The translations under genes and the position numbers were made by a program. A stretch of 64,000 nt of DNA from Variovorax sp. UMC13 (GTDB taxonomy: Bacteria; Pseudomonadota; Gammaproteobacteria; Burkholderiales; Burkholderiaceae_C): positions 1-64,000 of the forward strand of contig NZ_LZZW01000020.1 of assembly GCF_014170375.1 (NCBI RefSeq). The letters are read 5' to 3'. This document shows, piece after piece, positions 1-10,449 of this stretch (position 1 is its first letter; each line of letters starts with the position of its first letter). The notes below the pieces were generated by a model. It made no database searches and had not been told where the DNA came from. It worked only from the letters and a program-made list of their open reading frames with translations.

Positions 1-118
1 CGTCCGGGGAGGGGGGCGAAGGGGCATGGAGTTCTCCAAAGGCGGTCCTCGACCCTAAGCCGCATCGTGGGCCGCGTCCGTCAGCCATGGACCACAGGCG
101 CTGTAGTTTGGGCGGAGA

Positions 119-130
119 GTACCGATACCG
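119..130 (+). promoter_or_regulatory. 12-nt box GTACCGATACCG upstream of tal
   Basis: GTACCGATACCG lies just upstream of the transaldolase start. The identical 12-mer occurs at 2811-2822 upstream of the polyol-transport operon. Both follow carbohydrate-gene leaders, so a shared regulator is possible. Chance identity of a 12-mer in 64 kb cannot be excluded. The rest of bases 1-148 shows no gene. Confidence 0.25.
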
Positions 131-157
131 TCGTTTTGCAGCGGGATAATGGCCGGT

Positions 158-1108
158 ATGAACCAACTCGATGCCCTCCGCCAATGGACCACCGTGGTTG
201 CCGACACCGGTGACTTTCATCAGCTCGCCCAGTTCAAGCCGCAGGATGCGACGACCAACCCGTCGCTGATCCTCAAGGCCGTGCAGAAGCCCGACTACCG
301 GCCGCTGCTCGACGAGGCCGTGCGCGCCCACAAGGGCCGCCCGGTGGACGAGGTGATCGACCGGCTGCTGGTGCGCTTCGGCACCGAGATCCTGTCGCTG
401 GTGCCCGGCCGCGTGTCGACCGAGGTCGACGCCCGCCTGAGCTTCGACACCGCCGCCACGCTGGCCCGCGCCGACCGCATCGTGGCGCTGTACCGCGCCG
501 AAGGCATCGACCCCGAGAAGCGGCTGCTGATCAAGATCGCCGCCACCTGGGAAGGCATCGAGGCCGCCAAGCAGCTCGAGCAGAAGGGCATCCACACCAA
601 CCTCACGCTGCTGTTCTCCTTCGCCCAGGCCGTGGCCTGCGGCGCGGCCGGCGTGAAGCTGATCTCGCCCTTCGTCGGCCGGATCTACGACTGGCACAAG
701 AAGTCCGCCGGCAGCGCCTGGAACGAGGCCGCCAGCGCTGGCGCCAAAGATCCCGGCGTGCAGTCGGTGCGCCAGATCTTCGACTACTACAAGCACCACG
801 GCATCGCGACCGAGGTCATGGGCGCGAGCTTCCGCAACGTCGGCCAGATCGCCGCGCTCGCGGGCTGCGACCTGCTGACCATCAGCCCCGACCTGCTGGC
901 CGAACTGGCCGCCAGCGACGCGCCGCTGGCCCATGCGCTGGACGCCGAGGCCGCCAAGGCGCGCGAGATTCCGCGCGTGGTGCTCGACGAGCCGGCCTTC
1001 CGCTTCGCGCTCAACGAGGACGCGATGGCGACCGAGAAACTGGCCGAGGGCATCCGCGCCTTCGCCGTCGACGCGGTCAAGCTCGAGAAGCTGATGGAGG
1101 CGCAATGA
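158..1108 (+). CDS. tal: Transaldolase
   Basis: Transaldolase moves a dihydroxyacetone unit between sedoheptulose 7-phosphate and glyceraldehyde 3-phosphate in the cytosolic non-oxidative pentose phosphate pathway. The 316-residue product matches TalB-type enzymes in length. The N-terminal TTVVADTGD and DATTNPSL stretches carry the catalytic Asp near residue 16. IKIAATWEG near residue 126 contains the Schiff-base lysine. An in-frame ATG at 149 would add three residues. The 158 start was preferred because the N-terminus then aligns with known transaldolases. The stop overlaps the pgi start by 4 nt (ATGA), so the two are translationally coupled. The pair would feed products of the downstream polyol operon into central metabolism. 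Confidence 0.95.
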   Translation: MNQLDALRQWTTVVADTGDFHQLAQFKPQDATTNPSLILKAVQKPDYRPLLDEAVRAHKGRPVDEVIDRLLVRFGTEILSLVPGRVSTEVDARLSFDTAATLARADRIVALYRAEGIDPEKRLLIKIAATWEGIEAAKQLEQKGIHTNLTLLFSFAQAVACGAAGVKLISPFVGRIYDWHKKSAGSAWNEAASAGAKDPGVQSVRQIFDYYKHHGIATEVMGASFRNVGQIAALAGCDLLTISPDLLAELAASDAPLAHALDAEAAKAREIPRVVLDEPAFRFALNEDAMATEKLAEGIRAFAVDAVKLEKLMEAQ

Positions 1109-2658
1109 GCGCCCGCACGGGCACGCGTTGCGACCGCACCGCGGCCTGGAAGCAGCTGCAGGCGCACTACGCCGAGACCGGCCGTGCCTTCGACGTGCGC
1201 GAAGCTTTCGCCGCCGAAGGCGCGGCGCGCTTCGAGGCGCTGAGCGAATCGGCACCGCACGTCTTCGCCGACCTGTCGAAGAACCGCATCGACGCGCGCA
1301 CCGAAGAGCTGCTGCTGGCGCTGGCGCGCGAGTCCGGCCTCGAAGCCCACCGCGACGCGATGTTCGCGGGCGAGCCCATCAACGGCACCGAGGACCGGGC
1401 CGTGATGCACTTTTTGCTGCGCGCGCCGGCCGATGCCGTGACCACGCGCAAGGCCGAACTGGCCGAGGTGCACGCCACGCTCGACGCGATGCTGGCGTAC
1501 GCCGAAGCGGTGCGGGCCGACCACACGATCACCGACGTGGTCAACATCGGCATCGGCGGCTCCGACCTGGGCCCGCAGATGGCGGTGCTGGCGCTCGATG
1601 CCTTCACCGCGCCGGGCAAGCGCTTCCACTTCGTCTCCAACGTCGACGGCCATGAACTGGCCGGCGTGCTCAAGGGTCTGGCGCCCGAGCACACGCTGTT
1701 CGTCATCGCATCCAAGACCTTCACCACCGCCGAGACGCTGGCCAATGCGCAGTCGGCCAAGCGCTGGTTCACGCAATCGGGCGGCGTCGACGTGGCACGG
1801 CACTTCGCCGCGCTCACCACCAACGTCGAGGCCGCGCGTGCCTTCGGCATCGAGAAGACCTTCGGCTTCTGGGACTGGGTGGGCGGGCGCTACTCGCTGT
1901 GGTCGGCCATCGGCCTGCCCATCGCGCTGGCGATCGGCGCCGAGGGCTTTCGCCAGATGCTGGCCGGCGCGCATGCGATGGACGAGCATTTCCGCACCAC
2001 GCCGCTGGCGCAGAACCTGCCGGTGCGCCTGGGCCTGCTCGACGTCTGGTACCGCAACTTCCACGGCTTCACCAGCCGCAGCATCGCGCCGTACCACAGC
2101 GCCCTCAAGCGCCTGCCGGCCTACCTGCAGCAGCTCGAGATGGAGAGCAACGGCAAGCAGGTCGACGCCAGCGGCGCGCCGTTGCCCTTCGGCACCTCGC
2201 CGGTGCTGTGGGGCGAGCCGGGCACCAACGGCCAGCACGCCTACTTCCAGATGCTGCACCAGGGCACCGACGTGATCCCGCTGGAGTTCGTCGCGGTGCG
2301 CGAGGCCACGCACGATCTCGAAGGGCATCACGCCAAGCTGCTGGCCAATGCGCTGGCGCAGGCACAGGCGCTGATGGTCGGCCAGGTGGATGAAGGCGGC
2401 CACAAGAATTTTCCGGGCAACCGGCCCAGCACCTTCTTCGTGCTGGACCAGCTCACGCCGGCCTCGCTGGGGGCCTTCCTCGCGATGTACGAGCACCGCG
2501 TGTTCACCAGCGGCGCGCTGTGGGGCATCAACAGCTTCGACCAGTGGGGCGTGGAGCTGGGCAAGGTGCTGGCGCGCGACATCGAGCCGCGGCTGGCTTC
2601 GGGCGACGTCGCGGGGCTCGATCCGTCGACCGCGGGGTTGCTTCAGCGCCTGCGCTGA
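1105..2658 (+). CDS. pgi: Glucose-6-phosphate isomerase
   Basis: This cytosolic enzyme interconverts glucose 6-phosphate and fructose 6-phosphate. The 517-residue product shows the sugar-phosphate isomerase signature [11 protein letters not shown] near residue 150, the phosphate and active-site segment around [11 protein letters not shown] near residue 257, MESNGKQVD near residue 348, and the [11 protein letters not shown] segment near residue 385. It is slightly shorter than the 549-residue E. coli enzyme but appears complete. It overlaps tal by 4 nt and is followed within 25 nt by a strong hairpin terminator, so tal-pgi looks like a self-contained two-gene operon. Fructose 6-phosphate from the fructokinase downstream would be its substrate. 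Confidence 0.97.
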   Translation: MSARTGTRCDRTAAWKQLQAHYAETGRAFDVREAFAAEGAARFEALSESAPHVFADLSKNRIDARTEELLLALARESGLEAHRDAMFAGEPINGTEDRAVMHFLLRAPADAVTTRKAELAEVHATLDAMLAYAEAVRADHTITDVVNIGIGGSDLGPQMAVLALDAFTAPGKRFHFVSNVDGHELAGVLKGLAPEHTLFVIASKTFTTAETLANAQSAKRWFTQSGGVDVARHFAALTTNVEAARAFGIEKTFGFWDWVGGRYSLWSAIGLPIALAIGAEGFRQMLAGAHAMDEHFRTTPLAQNLPVRLGLLDVWYRNFHGFTSRSIAPYHSALKRLPAYLQQLEMESNGKQVDASGAPLPFGTSPVLWGEPGTNGQHAYFQMLHQGTDVIPLEFVAVREATHDLEGHHAKLLANALAQAQALMVGQVDEGGHKNFPGNRPSTFFVLDQLTPASLGAFLAMYEHRVFTSGALWGINSFDQWGVELGKVLARDIEPRLASGDVAGLDPSTAGLLQRLR

Positions 2659-2681
2659 GGCGTTTCCGAACGTTCCCGAAG

Positions 2682-2704
2682 AGGCCGCGACAGCGGCCTT
2701 TTTT
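2682..2704 (+). terminator. Rho-independent terminator after pgi
   Basis: A 7-bp GC-rich stem (AGGCCGC / GCGGCCT) with a GACA loop is followed by a run of six T. It sits 23 nt after the pgi stop and separates tal-pgi from the polyol operon. Confidence 0.85.
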
Positions 2705-2810
2705 GCGTCTGCCGCCTGTGCTGTCTCAGCGCCGATTCAATGCTGTCTTGCTGGATATAGGGAATCCACTAGCCTTTCGATGCATAAAAGTATCAACAGC
2801 CTTCTTTGGC

Positions 2811-2822
2811 GTACCGATACCG
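2811..2822 (+). promoter_or_regulatory. 12-nt box GTACCGATACCG upstream of smoE
   Basis: This is an identical copy of the box at 119-130, placed 64 nt before the start codon of the polyol-binding protein. The 2705-2886 leader is relatively AT-rich around 2740-2800 and must hold the operon promoter. No convincing -35/-10 pair could be assigned. It could be an operator shared with tal, or chance. Confidence 0.25.
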
Positions 2823-2886
2823 ACGCGCCGTCTCTCCAGAATCGGCTTCGGCGGCAGACGGCCGCGAGAACCACAGGAGACAAGTC

Positions 2887-4197
2887 ATGAAGCGTTGTTA
2901 TCTCAAGGCGGGCGTTGCGCTCGCGATCGCCGGCGCGGGCTTCGCCCACGCCGCCACAGAGCTGGTCATCGCCACCGTCAACAACGGCCACATGATCGAG
3001 ATGCAGAAACTCACGCCCTTCTTCGAGAAGGCCAACCCCGACATCAAGCTCAAGTGGGTCACGCTGGAGGAGGGCACGCTGCGCCAGCGCGTGACCACCG
3101 ACATCGCCACCAAGGGCGGCCAGTTCGACGTGATGACCATCGGCCTGTACGAGGCGCCGATCTGGTCGAAGAAGGGCTGGCTCAAGCCCATCGCCACCGA
3201 TGCGGCCTACGACGTGGACGACCTGCTGCCCGCCATCCGCAACGGCCTGTCGACCGACGGCAAGCTCTACGCCGCGCCCTTCTACGGCGAGAGCTCGATG
3301 CTCATGTACCGCAAGGACCTGGCCGACAAGGCCGGCATCAAGTTCTCCGACCAGCCGACCTGGGCGGAGGTCAAGGCCTTCGCCGACAAGGCCAACGACC
3401 CAAAGGCCGGCGTCTACGGCATGTGCCTGCGCGGCAAGCCGGGCTGGGGCGACAACATGGCCTTCCTGAGCACGCTGGTCAACACCAACGGCGGCCAGTG
3501 GTTCGACATGCAGTGGAAGCCGCAGATCGACACCAAGGCCTGGAAGGACGCGATCACCTTCTACGTCGACCTGATGAAGAAGGACGGCCCGCCCGGCGCC
3601 TCGGCCAACAGCTTCAACGAGAACCTCGCGCTGTTCAACGAAGGCAAGTGCGCGGCCTGGGTCGACGCGACCATCGCGGCCTCCTTCATCAGCGACCCCA
3701 AGCAGTCGAAGGTGGCCGACAAGGTGGCGTTCGCGCAGGCACCGACCGCCAGCACGCCCAAGGGCGCCAACTGGCTGTGGTCGTGGAACCTGGCGATCCC
3801 GGCCAGCTCGACCAAGGACGAGGCGGCGCAGAAGTTCATCAAGTGGGCCACCTCCAAGGACTACATCAATCTCGTGGCCAAGGAAACCGGCTGGGCCTCG
3901 GTGCCCACCGGCACGCGCAAGTCGACCTATGCCAACCCCGAGTTCCAGAAGGTCGCGAAGTTCGCCGAGGCCGAGAAGAAGGCCATCGACAGCGCCAACC
4001 TCACCGACAGCACCCTGCCCAAGTCGCCCTACGTCGGCGTGCAGTACGCGGCCATTCCCGAGTTCCAGGCCATCGGCGTGGCGGTGGGCCAGCAGATGAG
4101 CGCGGCCCTGTCGGGCAAGGTCACGGTCGACCAGGCGCTCAAGACCTCGCAGACGGCGGCGGAGCGGGAGATGAAGAAGGCCGGGTACTACAAGTAA
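2887..4197 (+). CDS. smoE: Sorbitol/mannitol ABC transporter, periplasmic binding protein
   Basis: This is a family-1 extracellular solute-binding protein that captures polyols in the periplasm for the SmoFGK importer. The 436-residue product starts with a Sec signal peptide (MKRCYLKAG, hydrophobic core, FAHA cleavage site near residue 22). It then has the family's typical start (TELVIATVNNGHM) and the long bilobed fold. A CACAGGAGACAAGTC Shine-Dalgarno precedes the chosen ATG; an in-frame upstream extension to 2806 is not credible because it would bury the signal peptide. It is the first gene of a polyol operon with two permeases, an ATPase, mannitol dehydrogenase and sorbitol dehydrogenase, which makes a polyol ligand very likely. 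Confidence 0.92.
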   Translation: MKRCYLKAGVALAIAGAGFAHAATELVIATVNNGHMIEMQKLTPFFEKANPDIKLKWVTLEEGTLRQRVTTDIATKGGQFDVMTIGLYEAPIWSKKGWLKPIATDAAYDVDDLLPAIRNGLSTDGKLYAAPFYGESSMLMYRKDLADKAGIKFSDQPTWAEVKAFADKANDPKAGVYGMCLRGKPGWGDNMAFLSTLVNTNGGQWFDMQWKPQIDTKAWKDAITFYVDLMKKDGPPGASANSFNENLALFNEGKCAAWVDATIAASFISDPKQSKVADKVAFAQAPTASTPKGANWLWSWNLAIPASSTKDEAAQKFIKWATSKDYINLVAKETGWASVPTGTRKSTYANPEFQKVAKFAEAEKKAIDSANLTDSTLPKSPYVGVQYAAIPEFQAIGVAVGQQMSAALSGKVTVDQALKTSQTAAEREMKKAGYYK

Positions 4198-4205
4198 GTC
4201 GTCCC

Positions 4206-4315
4206 TCTCCCTCCCCCGCCGGGGGAGGGCCGGGGTGGGGGCCCGCGGCGCATCGATCGCTGCAGTGATCGATGGGGAGCCCCCATCCCCGCCTTCCCCC
4301 AAAGGGGGAAGGAGC
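4206..4315 (+). repeat. R2-type GC-rich intergenic repeat (copy a)
   Basis: A roughly 110-nt imperfect inverted element: CTCCCTCCCCCGCCGGGGG and GGGGTGGGGGC on the left, and GCCCCCATCCCCGCC then TTCCCCCAAAGGGGGAAGG on the right, around a variable centre. Related copies are at 49953-50049 and, inverted, at 49058-49171. It lies between smoE and smoF, where a transcript hairpin could reduce downstream expression relative to the binding protein; that role is inferred. Confidence 0.8.
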
Positions 4316-4341
4316 CCGAGACAACAAGAAGGGACCTGCTC

Positions 4342-5199
4342 ATGAACCGACTCCTGCCCCGCGCCCTCATGGCGCCCGCGGTGCTCACGCTCCTGCTCTG
4401 GATGATCGTGCCGCTGGCGATGACGATCTACTTCTCCTTCGTCAGCTACAACCTGATGCAGCCGGGCGAGCACCCCTTCGCCGGCTTCGAGAACTTCCAC
4501 TACTTCGTGACCGATCCGGACTTCTGGCCGGCGGTCTCGAACACCCTGCTGCTGATCGGCAGCGTGATCGTCATCACCGTGGTGGGCGGCGTGCTGCTGG
4601 CGCTGCTGGTCAACGAACCCTTCCCGGGCCGCGGCATCGTGCGGGTGCTGCTGATCTCGCCCTTCTTCGTCATGCCGGCGGTCAACGCGCTGCTGTGGAA
4701 GCACATGATGATGAACCCGATCTACGGCGTGCTGGCCGACCTGTGGCGCTTCTTCGGTGCCACACCGATCGACTGGCTCACCGACGTGCCGCTGCTGTCG
4801 GTGATCATCATGGTGGCCTGGCAGTGGCTGCCCTTCGCCTGCCTGATCTTCATCACCTCGCTGCAGTCGCTCGACCGCGAGCAGATGGAGGCCGCGCGCA
4901 TGGACGGCGCCTCGGCGCCGCAGCGCTTCTTCTACCTCACCATCCCGCACCTGGGCCGGCCGATGGCGGTGGTGATCATGATCGAGATGATCTTCCTGCT
5001 CAGCGTGTTCGCCGAGATCGCCATCACCACCAACGGCGGTCCGGGCAACGAGAGCACCAACCTCACCTACATGATCTTCAAGCAGTCGCTGATGAACTTC
5101 GACGTGGGCGTGGCCTCGGCCGGCGCGCTGTTCGCGGTGGTGCTGGCCAACATCGTGGCGGCCTTCCTCATCCGCATCGTCGGCAAGAACCTGGATTAG
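4342..5199 (+). CDS. smoF: Sorbitol/mannitol ABC transporter permease (MalF type)
   Basis: This inner-membrane permease subunit works with SmoG, SmoK and SmoE. The 285-residue protein has about six hydrophobic helices beginning at residue 9 (APAVLTLLLWMIVPL). The cytoplasmic EAA loop (EQMEAARMDGASAPQRF) sits near residues 183-200, where the ATPase docks. The length is typical of MalF-like permeases without a large periplasmic loop. The gene is separated from smoE by the R2 repeat. It is followed by another repeat before smoG, so both gaps in the transporter operon contain repeats. Confidence 0.93.
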   Translation: MNRLLPRALMAPAVLTLLLWMIVPLAMTIYFSFVSYNLMQPGEHPFAGFENFHYFVTDPDFWPAVSNTLLLIGSVIVITVVGGVLLALLVNEPFPGRGIVRVLLISPFFVMPAVNALLWKHMMMNPIYGVLADLWRFFGATPIDWLTDVPLLSVIIMVAWQWLPFACLIFITSLQSLDREQMEAARMDGASAPQRFFYLTIPHLGRPMAVVIMIEMIFLLSVFAEIAITTNGGPGNESTNLTYMIFKQSLMNFDVGVASAGALFAVVLANIVAAFLIRIVGKNLD

Positions 5200-5206
5200 A
5201 CATGGC

Positions 5207-5305
5207 TCTCCCCCAGTCTTCGCGCACTTCGTGTCGCTTCGCCAACCCCCTCGCCGGGGGCAACACCAGCGGCCCGGCAAAGCCGGTTCCGCGGTGTTCC
5301 ACGAA
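5207..5305 (+). repeat. R1-type Comamonadaceae intergenic repeat (copy a)
   Basis: A roughly 100-nt element with a TTCGTGTCGCTTCGCC-like left part, GGGGGCAACACCAGC, and the hairpin-forming GGCCCGGCAAAGCCGGTTCC followed by GCGGTGTTCCACGAA. It sits between smoF and smoG. Five further copies occur in both orientations at 11374, 13842, 14014, 45271 and 47881. It has no coding capacity of its own. Confidence 0.85.
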
Positions 5306-5335
5306 GGTGCTCCGGCGCCATTGAAAGGCTCTGTC

Positions 5336-6157
5336 ATGCAACCCAACCCCCTGCTCCAGAGCCTGCGCACCCTCGGTGCCTGGGCCGCCGCGCTGCTGCT
5401 GTTCTTCCCGCTGGGCTGGCTGTTCCTCACGGCCTTCAAGACCGAGCTGCAGGCCATCGCGGTGCCGCCGCTGTTCGTGTTCGAACCCACGCTCGACAAC
5501 TTCGCCGAAGTGCAGCGCCGCAGCGACTACCTGCTGTACGCGCGCAACTCGCTGATCACCAGCCTGGGCTCGACCGTGCTCGGCCTGCTGATCGCGGCAC
5601 CGGCCGCGTACTCGATGGCCTTCTTCCGCACCAGGCGCACGCGCGACATCCTGATGTGGATGCTCTCGACCAAGATGATGCCGGCGGTCGGCGCGCTGGT
5701 GCCGATCTACGTGCTGGCGCAGAGCGCGGGCCTGCTCGATTCGCTGAGCGCGCTGACCCTCGTGTTCACGCTGTCGAACCTGCCGATCATGGTCTGGATG
5801 CTCTACACCAGCTACAAGGACATCCCCAACGAGATCCTCGAGGCCGCGCGCATGGACGGCGCCAGCCTCTGGACCGAGTTCCGCCACGTGGTGCTGCCAC
5901 TGTCGGTGGGCGGGCTCGCGTCGACCGGCCTGCTGTGCCTGGTGCTGAGCTGGAACGAGGCCTTCTGGGCGCTCAACCTGGTCTCGGCCAAGGCCGGCAC
6001 GTTGGCCACGCTGATCTCGCAGTACTCGAGCCCCGAAGGCCTGTTCTGGGCCAAGCTGTCCGCGGCCTCGCTGATGGCCATCGCGCCGATCGTGGTGTTC
6101 GGCTGGTTCAGCCAAAAACAACTGGTGCAAGGCCTGACCTTCGGCGCCGTCAAGTGA
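5336..6157 (+). CDS. smoG: Sorbitol/mannitol ABC transporter permease (MalG type)
   Basis: This is the second inner-membrane permease of the polyol importer, 273 residues. It has a first transmembrane helix near residues 15-35 (AAALLLFFPLGWLFLTAF), the MalG-type PTLDNFAEV segment, and an EAA loop (EILEAARMDGASLWTEF) near residues 163-180. The start at 5336 was chosen because the in-frame extension to 5231 is translated repeat DNA (the R1 element), not permease sequence. The smoK start follows 14 nt after its stop, with AAGGAG just before the ATG. The pairing with smoF gives the usual heterodimeric channel. Confidence 0.93.
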   Translation: MQPNPLLQSLRTLGAWAAALLLFFPLGWLFLTAFKTELQAIAVPPLFVFEPTLDNFAEVQRRSDYLLYARNSLITSLGSTVLGLLIAAPAAYSMAFFRTRRTRDILMWMLSTKMMPAVGALVPIYVLAQSAGLLDSLSALTLVFTLSNLPIMVWMLYTSYKDIPNEILEAARMDGASLWTEFRHVVLPLSVGGLASTGLLCLVLSWNEAFWALNLVSAKAGTLATLISQYSSPEGLFWAKLSAASLMAIAPIVVFGWFSQKQLVQGLTFGAVK

Positions 6158-6171
6158 TCAAGGAGCATTGA

Positions 6172-7203
<1,032 letters not shown>

Positions 7204-7239
7204 ATTCCTTTTGTCTTCTTCTTCATCCGAAAGCTCGAC

Positions 7240-8661
7240 GTGACACTTGCAACCGTGCCGGACACCGACCTCGTGGTGCTGCACCTGGGGCTGGGCTCCT
7301 TCCACCGCGCCCACCAGGCGGTCTACCTGCAGCGGCTCATCGACCAGGGCGACACGCGCTGGTCGCTGGTCGGCGCCAACCTGCGCGCCGACATGGCCGA
7401 GGTGCTGGCCGCGCTGCAGGCCCAGGGCGGCGCCTACACGCTGGAGACCGTGACACCGGCCGGCGCCTACCACTACGAACGCATCACGGCGATCCGCCGC
7501 GTGCTGCCTTACGAGCCCACGCTGGCCGCGGTGATCGCCTGCGGTGCCGATCCCGCGACCCGCATCGTCTCCTTCACCGTGACCGAGGCCGGCTACTACC
7601 TCGATGCCAAGGGCGCACTGGACCTGTCCTTCGCCGAGCTGGCCGTCGACATCGAGCGCGCGCGCCGAGGCGAAGCCGGCCAGACGGTCTATGGCGCGCT
7701 CTGCGCGCTGCTGCGCGCGCGCCGCGCGGCCGATGCGGGCCCGCTCACGCTGCTCAACTGCGACAACCTGCGCCACAACGGCGAGCGCTTCCGCCACGGC
7801 CTGCTCGAGTTCATCGCGCGCAGCGGCGACACCGCCTTGCGCGACTGGGTGCAGGCGAACACCACCTGCCCCAACGCGATGGTCGACCGCATCACGCCGC
7901 GGCCACCGCCCGAGCTGCGCGAACGCGTGCGCACGGCCACGGGCATGGACGATGCCGCACCGGTCACGGCCGAGAGCTTCATCCAGTGGGTGATCGAGGA
8001 CGACTTCGCAGCGGGCCGGCCCGCCTGGGAGCGGGTGGGCGTCGAGCTGGTGGCTTCGGTCCAGCCCTACGAGGAGGCCAAGATCCGGCTGCTCAACGCC
8101 ACCCACAGCTGCATCGCCTGGGCCGGCACCCTGGTCGGCCTGCAGTTCATCCACGAAGGCACGCACCGGCCCGCGATCCGTCGGATGGCCTACGACTACG
8201 TCACCGACGACGTGATCCCGGTGCTGGGCGCGCCCGACGCACCGAGCCCGGTCGACCTGCCGGCCTACCGCGACGTGGTGCTCGAGCGCTTCGGCAACCC
8301 CGCCATCCGCGACACCAACCAGCGCGTCGCGATGGACGGCTTCTCGAAGATCCCCGGCTTCATCGCGCCCACGGTGCGCGAGCGGCTCGCGCGCGGCGAG
8401 ACCATCGACAGCGTGGCCATGCTGCCCGCGCTGTTCCTGGCCTTCCTGCAGCGCTGGCATGCGGGGCAGCTGCCCTACGTCTACCAGGACCAGGGCATGG
8501 ACCCGGCGCTGGCGCACGCGATCTGCAATGCGGCCGACCCGGTGGCCGCCTTCGGCGCCGACCGCGCGCTGTGGGGCCCGCTGGCCAGCGACCCGCGGCT
8601 GGTCGATGCGCTGCGGCGCGCGAGCCGGCGCGTGGACGCCTTCGTCGCGCAGGAGGGCTGA
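7240..8661 (+). CDS. mtlK: Mannitol 2-dehydrogenase (polyol dehydrogenase, long-chain family)
   Basis: The enzyme oxidises D-mannitol, and in related enzymes also D-arabitol or D-sorbitol, to the ketose with NAD. The 473-residue product has the family's N-terminal VLHLGLGSFHRAHQA segment at the Rossmann fold. It also has the KIRLLNATH active-site motif near residue 281, which carries the catalytic Lys, Asn and His. The long-chain family is usually about 480-490 residues. The start is a GTG 36 nt after smoK; another GTG at 7255 is possible. Its ketose products would go to the adjacent fructokinase (fructose) or to xylulokinase (xylulose). Confidence 0.93.
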   Translation: MTLATVPDTDLVVLHLGLGSFHRAHQAVYLQRLIDQGDTRWSLVGANLRADMAEVLAALQAQGGAYTLETVTPAGAYHYERITAIRRVLPYEPTLAAVIACGADPATRIVSFTVTEAGYYLDAKGALDLSFAELAVDIERARRGEAGQTVYGALCALLRARRAADAGPLTLLNCDNLRHNGERFRHGLLEFIARSGDTALRDWVQANTTCPNAMVDRITPRPPPELRERVRTATGMDDAAPVTAESFIQWVIEDDFAAGRPAWERVGVELVASVQPYEEAKIRLLNATHSCIAWAGTLVGLQFIHEGTHRPAIRRMAYDYVTDDVIPVLGAPDAPSPVDLPAYRDVVLERFGNPAIRDTNQRVAMDGFSKIPGFIAPTVRERLARGETIDSVAMLPALFLAFLQRWHAGQLPYVYQDQGMDPALAHAICNAADPVAAFGADRALWGPLASDPRLVDALRRASRRVDAFVAQEG

Positions 8662-8664
8662 GCC

Positions 8665-9627
8665 ATGCGCATCGCATTCGTGGGCGAGGCCCTGATCGAT
8701 TTCACCGCCATCGAAGGCCTGCGCTTCGAAGGCCACGAGGGCGGCGCGCCCGCCAACGGCGCCATCGCCGCGGCGCGCCTGGGCGAGCCCACGGGCTTCA
8801 TCACGCAGCTCTCGACCGACCTGTTCGGCGAGCGGCTGCTGCAGCACCTGGAGCGCAACGGCGTCGACACGCGCTTCGTGCTGCGCAGCGACGCGCCGTC
8901 GACGCTGGCCTTCGTCGAACGCACGCCAGAGACCAACCGCTACGCCTTCTACACGCAGGGCACGGCCGACACGCGCTGGGCGCCCGATCCGCTGCCCGCC
9001 TTGCCCGACAGCTGCCGCTACCTGCACTTCGGCGCCATCTCGCTGCTGACCGAACCCGCGGCCGGCCGCATCACGGCGCTGGTCGAGGCCCAGCGCGGAC
9101 AGCGCATCGTGCTCTTCGATCCCAACGTGCGGCCCAGCCTGATCCCCGACATGGCGGGCTACCGTGCCCAACTGCCGCGCTGGGTCGCGGCCTGCGACCT
9201 GCTCAAGCTCAGCGACGAGGACGCCGCGCACATCGCGCCGGGCCGCGCCCCGGGCGATGCGGCCGCGAGCCTGCTGGCATCGAACGAGAGCCCGCGCGCG
9301 GTGCTGCTCACGCGCGGCGGCGAGGGCGTCACCCTGTACCGCGCGGGCCGGGCGCCGATCGACGTCCGGCCGCCTTCCGTGCAGGTGGTCGACACCATCG
9401 GCGCGGGCGATGCCTTCGCGGCCGCGCTGTCGGTCGCGTTGCTGGCGCAAGGCGTCGAACACGCCGCGCAGCTCGATGCGCTGGGCGACGAAGCCTGGCA
9501 CACCGTGCTGCGCTTCGCCGTCACCGCGGCCGCGCTCAACTGCACGCGCGCGGGCGCGGCGCCGCCCACGCGGGCCGAACTCGACGCGGCACTGAATCAC
9601 TTTTCCAACAAGGAACAACAGGCATGA
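8665..9627 (+). CDS. PfkB-family carbohydrate kinase, probable fructokinase
   Basis: A 320-residue ribokinase/PfkB-family sugar kinase. The N-terminal substrate-site signature GGAPANGAIAAARLG lies near residues 28-43. The C-terminal anion-hole signature VDTIGAGDAFAAAL lies near residues 243-256 and contains the catalytic Asp. The gene begins 3 nt after the mannitol dehydrogenase stop and its stop overlaps the next start as ATGA. Context indicates fructose as substrate, giving fructose 6-phosphate for Pgi. 2-Keto-3-deoxygluconate or other sugars cannot be excluded from sequence alone. Confidence 0.88.
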   Translation: MRIAFVGEALIDFTAIEGLRFEGHEGGAPANGAIAAARLGEPTGFITQLSTDLFGERLLQHLERNGVDTRFVLRSDAPSTLAFVERTPETNRYAFYTQGTADTRWAPDPLPALPDSCRYLHFGAISLLTEPAAGRITALVEAQRGQRIVLFDPNVRPSLIPDMAGYRAQLPRWVAACDLLKLSDEDAAHIAPGRAPGDAAASLLASNESPRAVLLTRGGEGVTLYRAGRAPIDVRPPSVQVVDTIGAGDAFAAALSVALLAQGVEHAAQLDALGDEAWHTVLRFAVTAAALNCTRAGAAPPTRAELDAALNHFSNKEQQA

Positions 9628-10424
9628 CGAATTCCCCCATCGGCCGCCTGGCCGGCCGCCACGTGCTGGTGACCGGCGCGGGCGGCGGCATCGGCCTCGC
9701 GATCGTGCAGGCCTGCCTGGCCGAAGGCGCGCGCTGCAGCGTGGTCGACCGCGAGGCCGAAGCGCCCGCGGCGGTGCGCACGCTCGCGGCCAGCCATCCC
9801 GACACGCTGGCCTACATCGCGGCCGACGTGACCGACCGCGCGGCCGTGGCCCGCATGCTGGCCGCCGCGCAGGCCCGCTTCGGCGCGCTGCACACGCTGG
9901 TCAACAACGCGGCGGTGTTCGACATGGCGCCGCTGCTCGAGAGCGACGAAGCCTCCTTCGACCGGCTGTTCGCCGTCAACGTCAAGGGCATGTTCTTCAC
10001 CATGCAGGCGGTGCTGCAGCACATGGTCGAGGCCGGCACGCCGGGCGCGTCGGTGGTCAACCTGGCCTCGCAGGCCGGGCGCCGCGGCGAGGCGCTGGTG
10101 TCGCACTACTGCGCGACCAAGGCCGCGGTGATCAGCTACACGCAGAGCGCGGCGCTGGCGATGGCGCCGCACGGCATCCGCGTCAACGGCATCGCGCCGG
10201 GCGTGGTCGACACGCCCATGTGGGCCGGCGTGGACGCGCTGTTCGCCCGTTACGAGAAGCTGCCGCTGGGCGAGAAGAAGCGCCAGGTCGGCCTGGCGGT
10301 GCCGCTGGGCCGCATGGGCACGCCCGGCGACATGGCGGGCGCGGTGGTGTTCCTGGCCAGCGACGAGGCCCGCTACATCACGGCGCAGACACTCAACGTC
10401 GACGGTGGTAGTGTGATGAGCTGA
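9624..10424 (+). CDS. smoS: SDR-family sorbitol/galactitol-type dehydrogenase
   Basis: A classical short-chain dehydrogenase of 266 residues that probably oxidises D-sorbitol to D-fructose. It has the NAD-binding TGAGGGIG motif near residue 18, NNAA near residue 94, and the catalytic Ser-Tyr-Lys set with Y-C-A-T-K near residues 163-167. The C-terminal LNVDGGSVMS is typical of polyol dehydrogenases of the SmoS group. The ATG overlaps the kinase stop by 4 nt, so a long in-frame upstream extension through the whole operon is not real coding sequence. A second polyol dehydrogenase beside mannitol dehydrogenase lets one transporter serve several polyols. Confidence 0.9.
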   Translation: MTNSPIGRLAGRHVLVTGAGGGIGLAIVQACLAEGARCSVVDREAEAPAAVRTLAASHPDTLAYIAADVTDRAAVARMLAAAQARFGALHTLVNNAAVFDMAPLLESDEASFDRLFAVNVKGMFFTMQAVLQHMVEAGTPGASVVNLASQAGRRGEALVSHYCATKAAVISYTQSAALAMAPHGIRVNGIAPGVVDTPMWAGVDALFARYEKLPLGEKKRQVGLAVPLGRMGTPGDMAGAVVFLASDEARYITAQTLNVDGGSVMS

Positions 10425-10449
10425 GCACGGCCCGGCAGCCCCGCAACCT

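Noticed and set aside
5231..5335. Longer N-terminus for the second polyol permease
   Set aside because: The extra 35 residues are translated R1 repeat; the ATG at 5336 gives a normal permease N-terminus.
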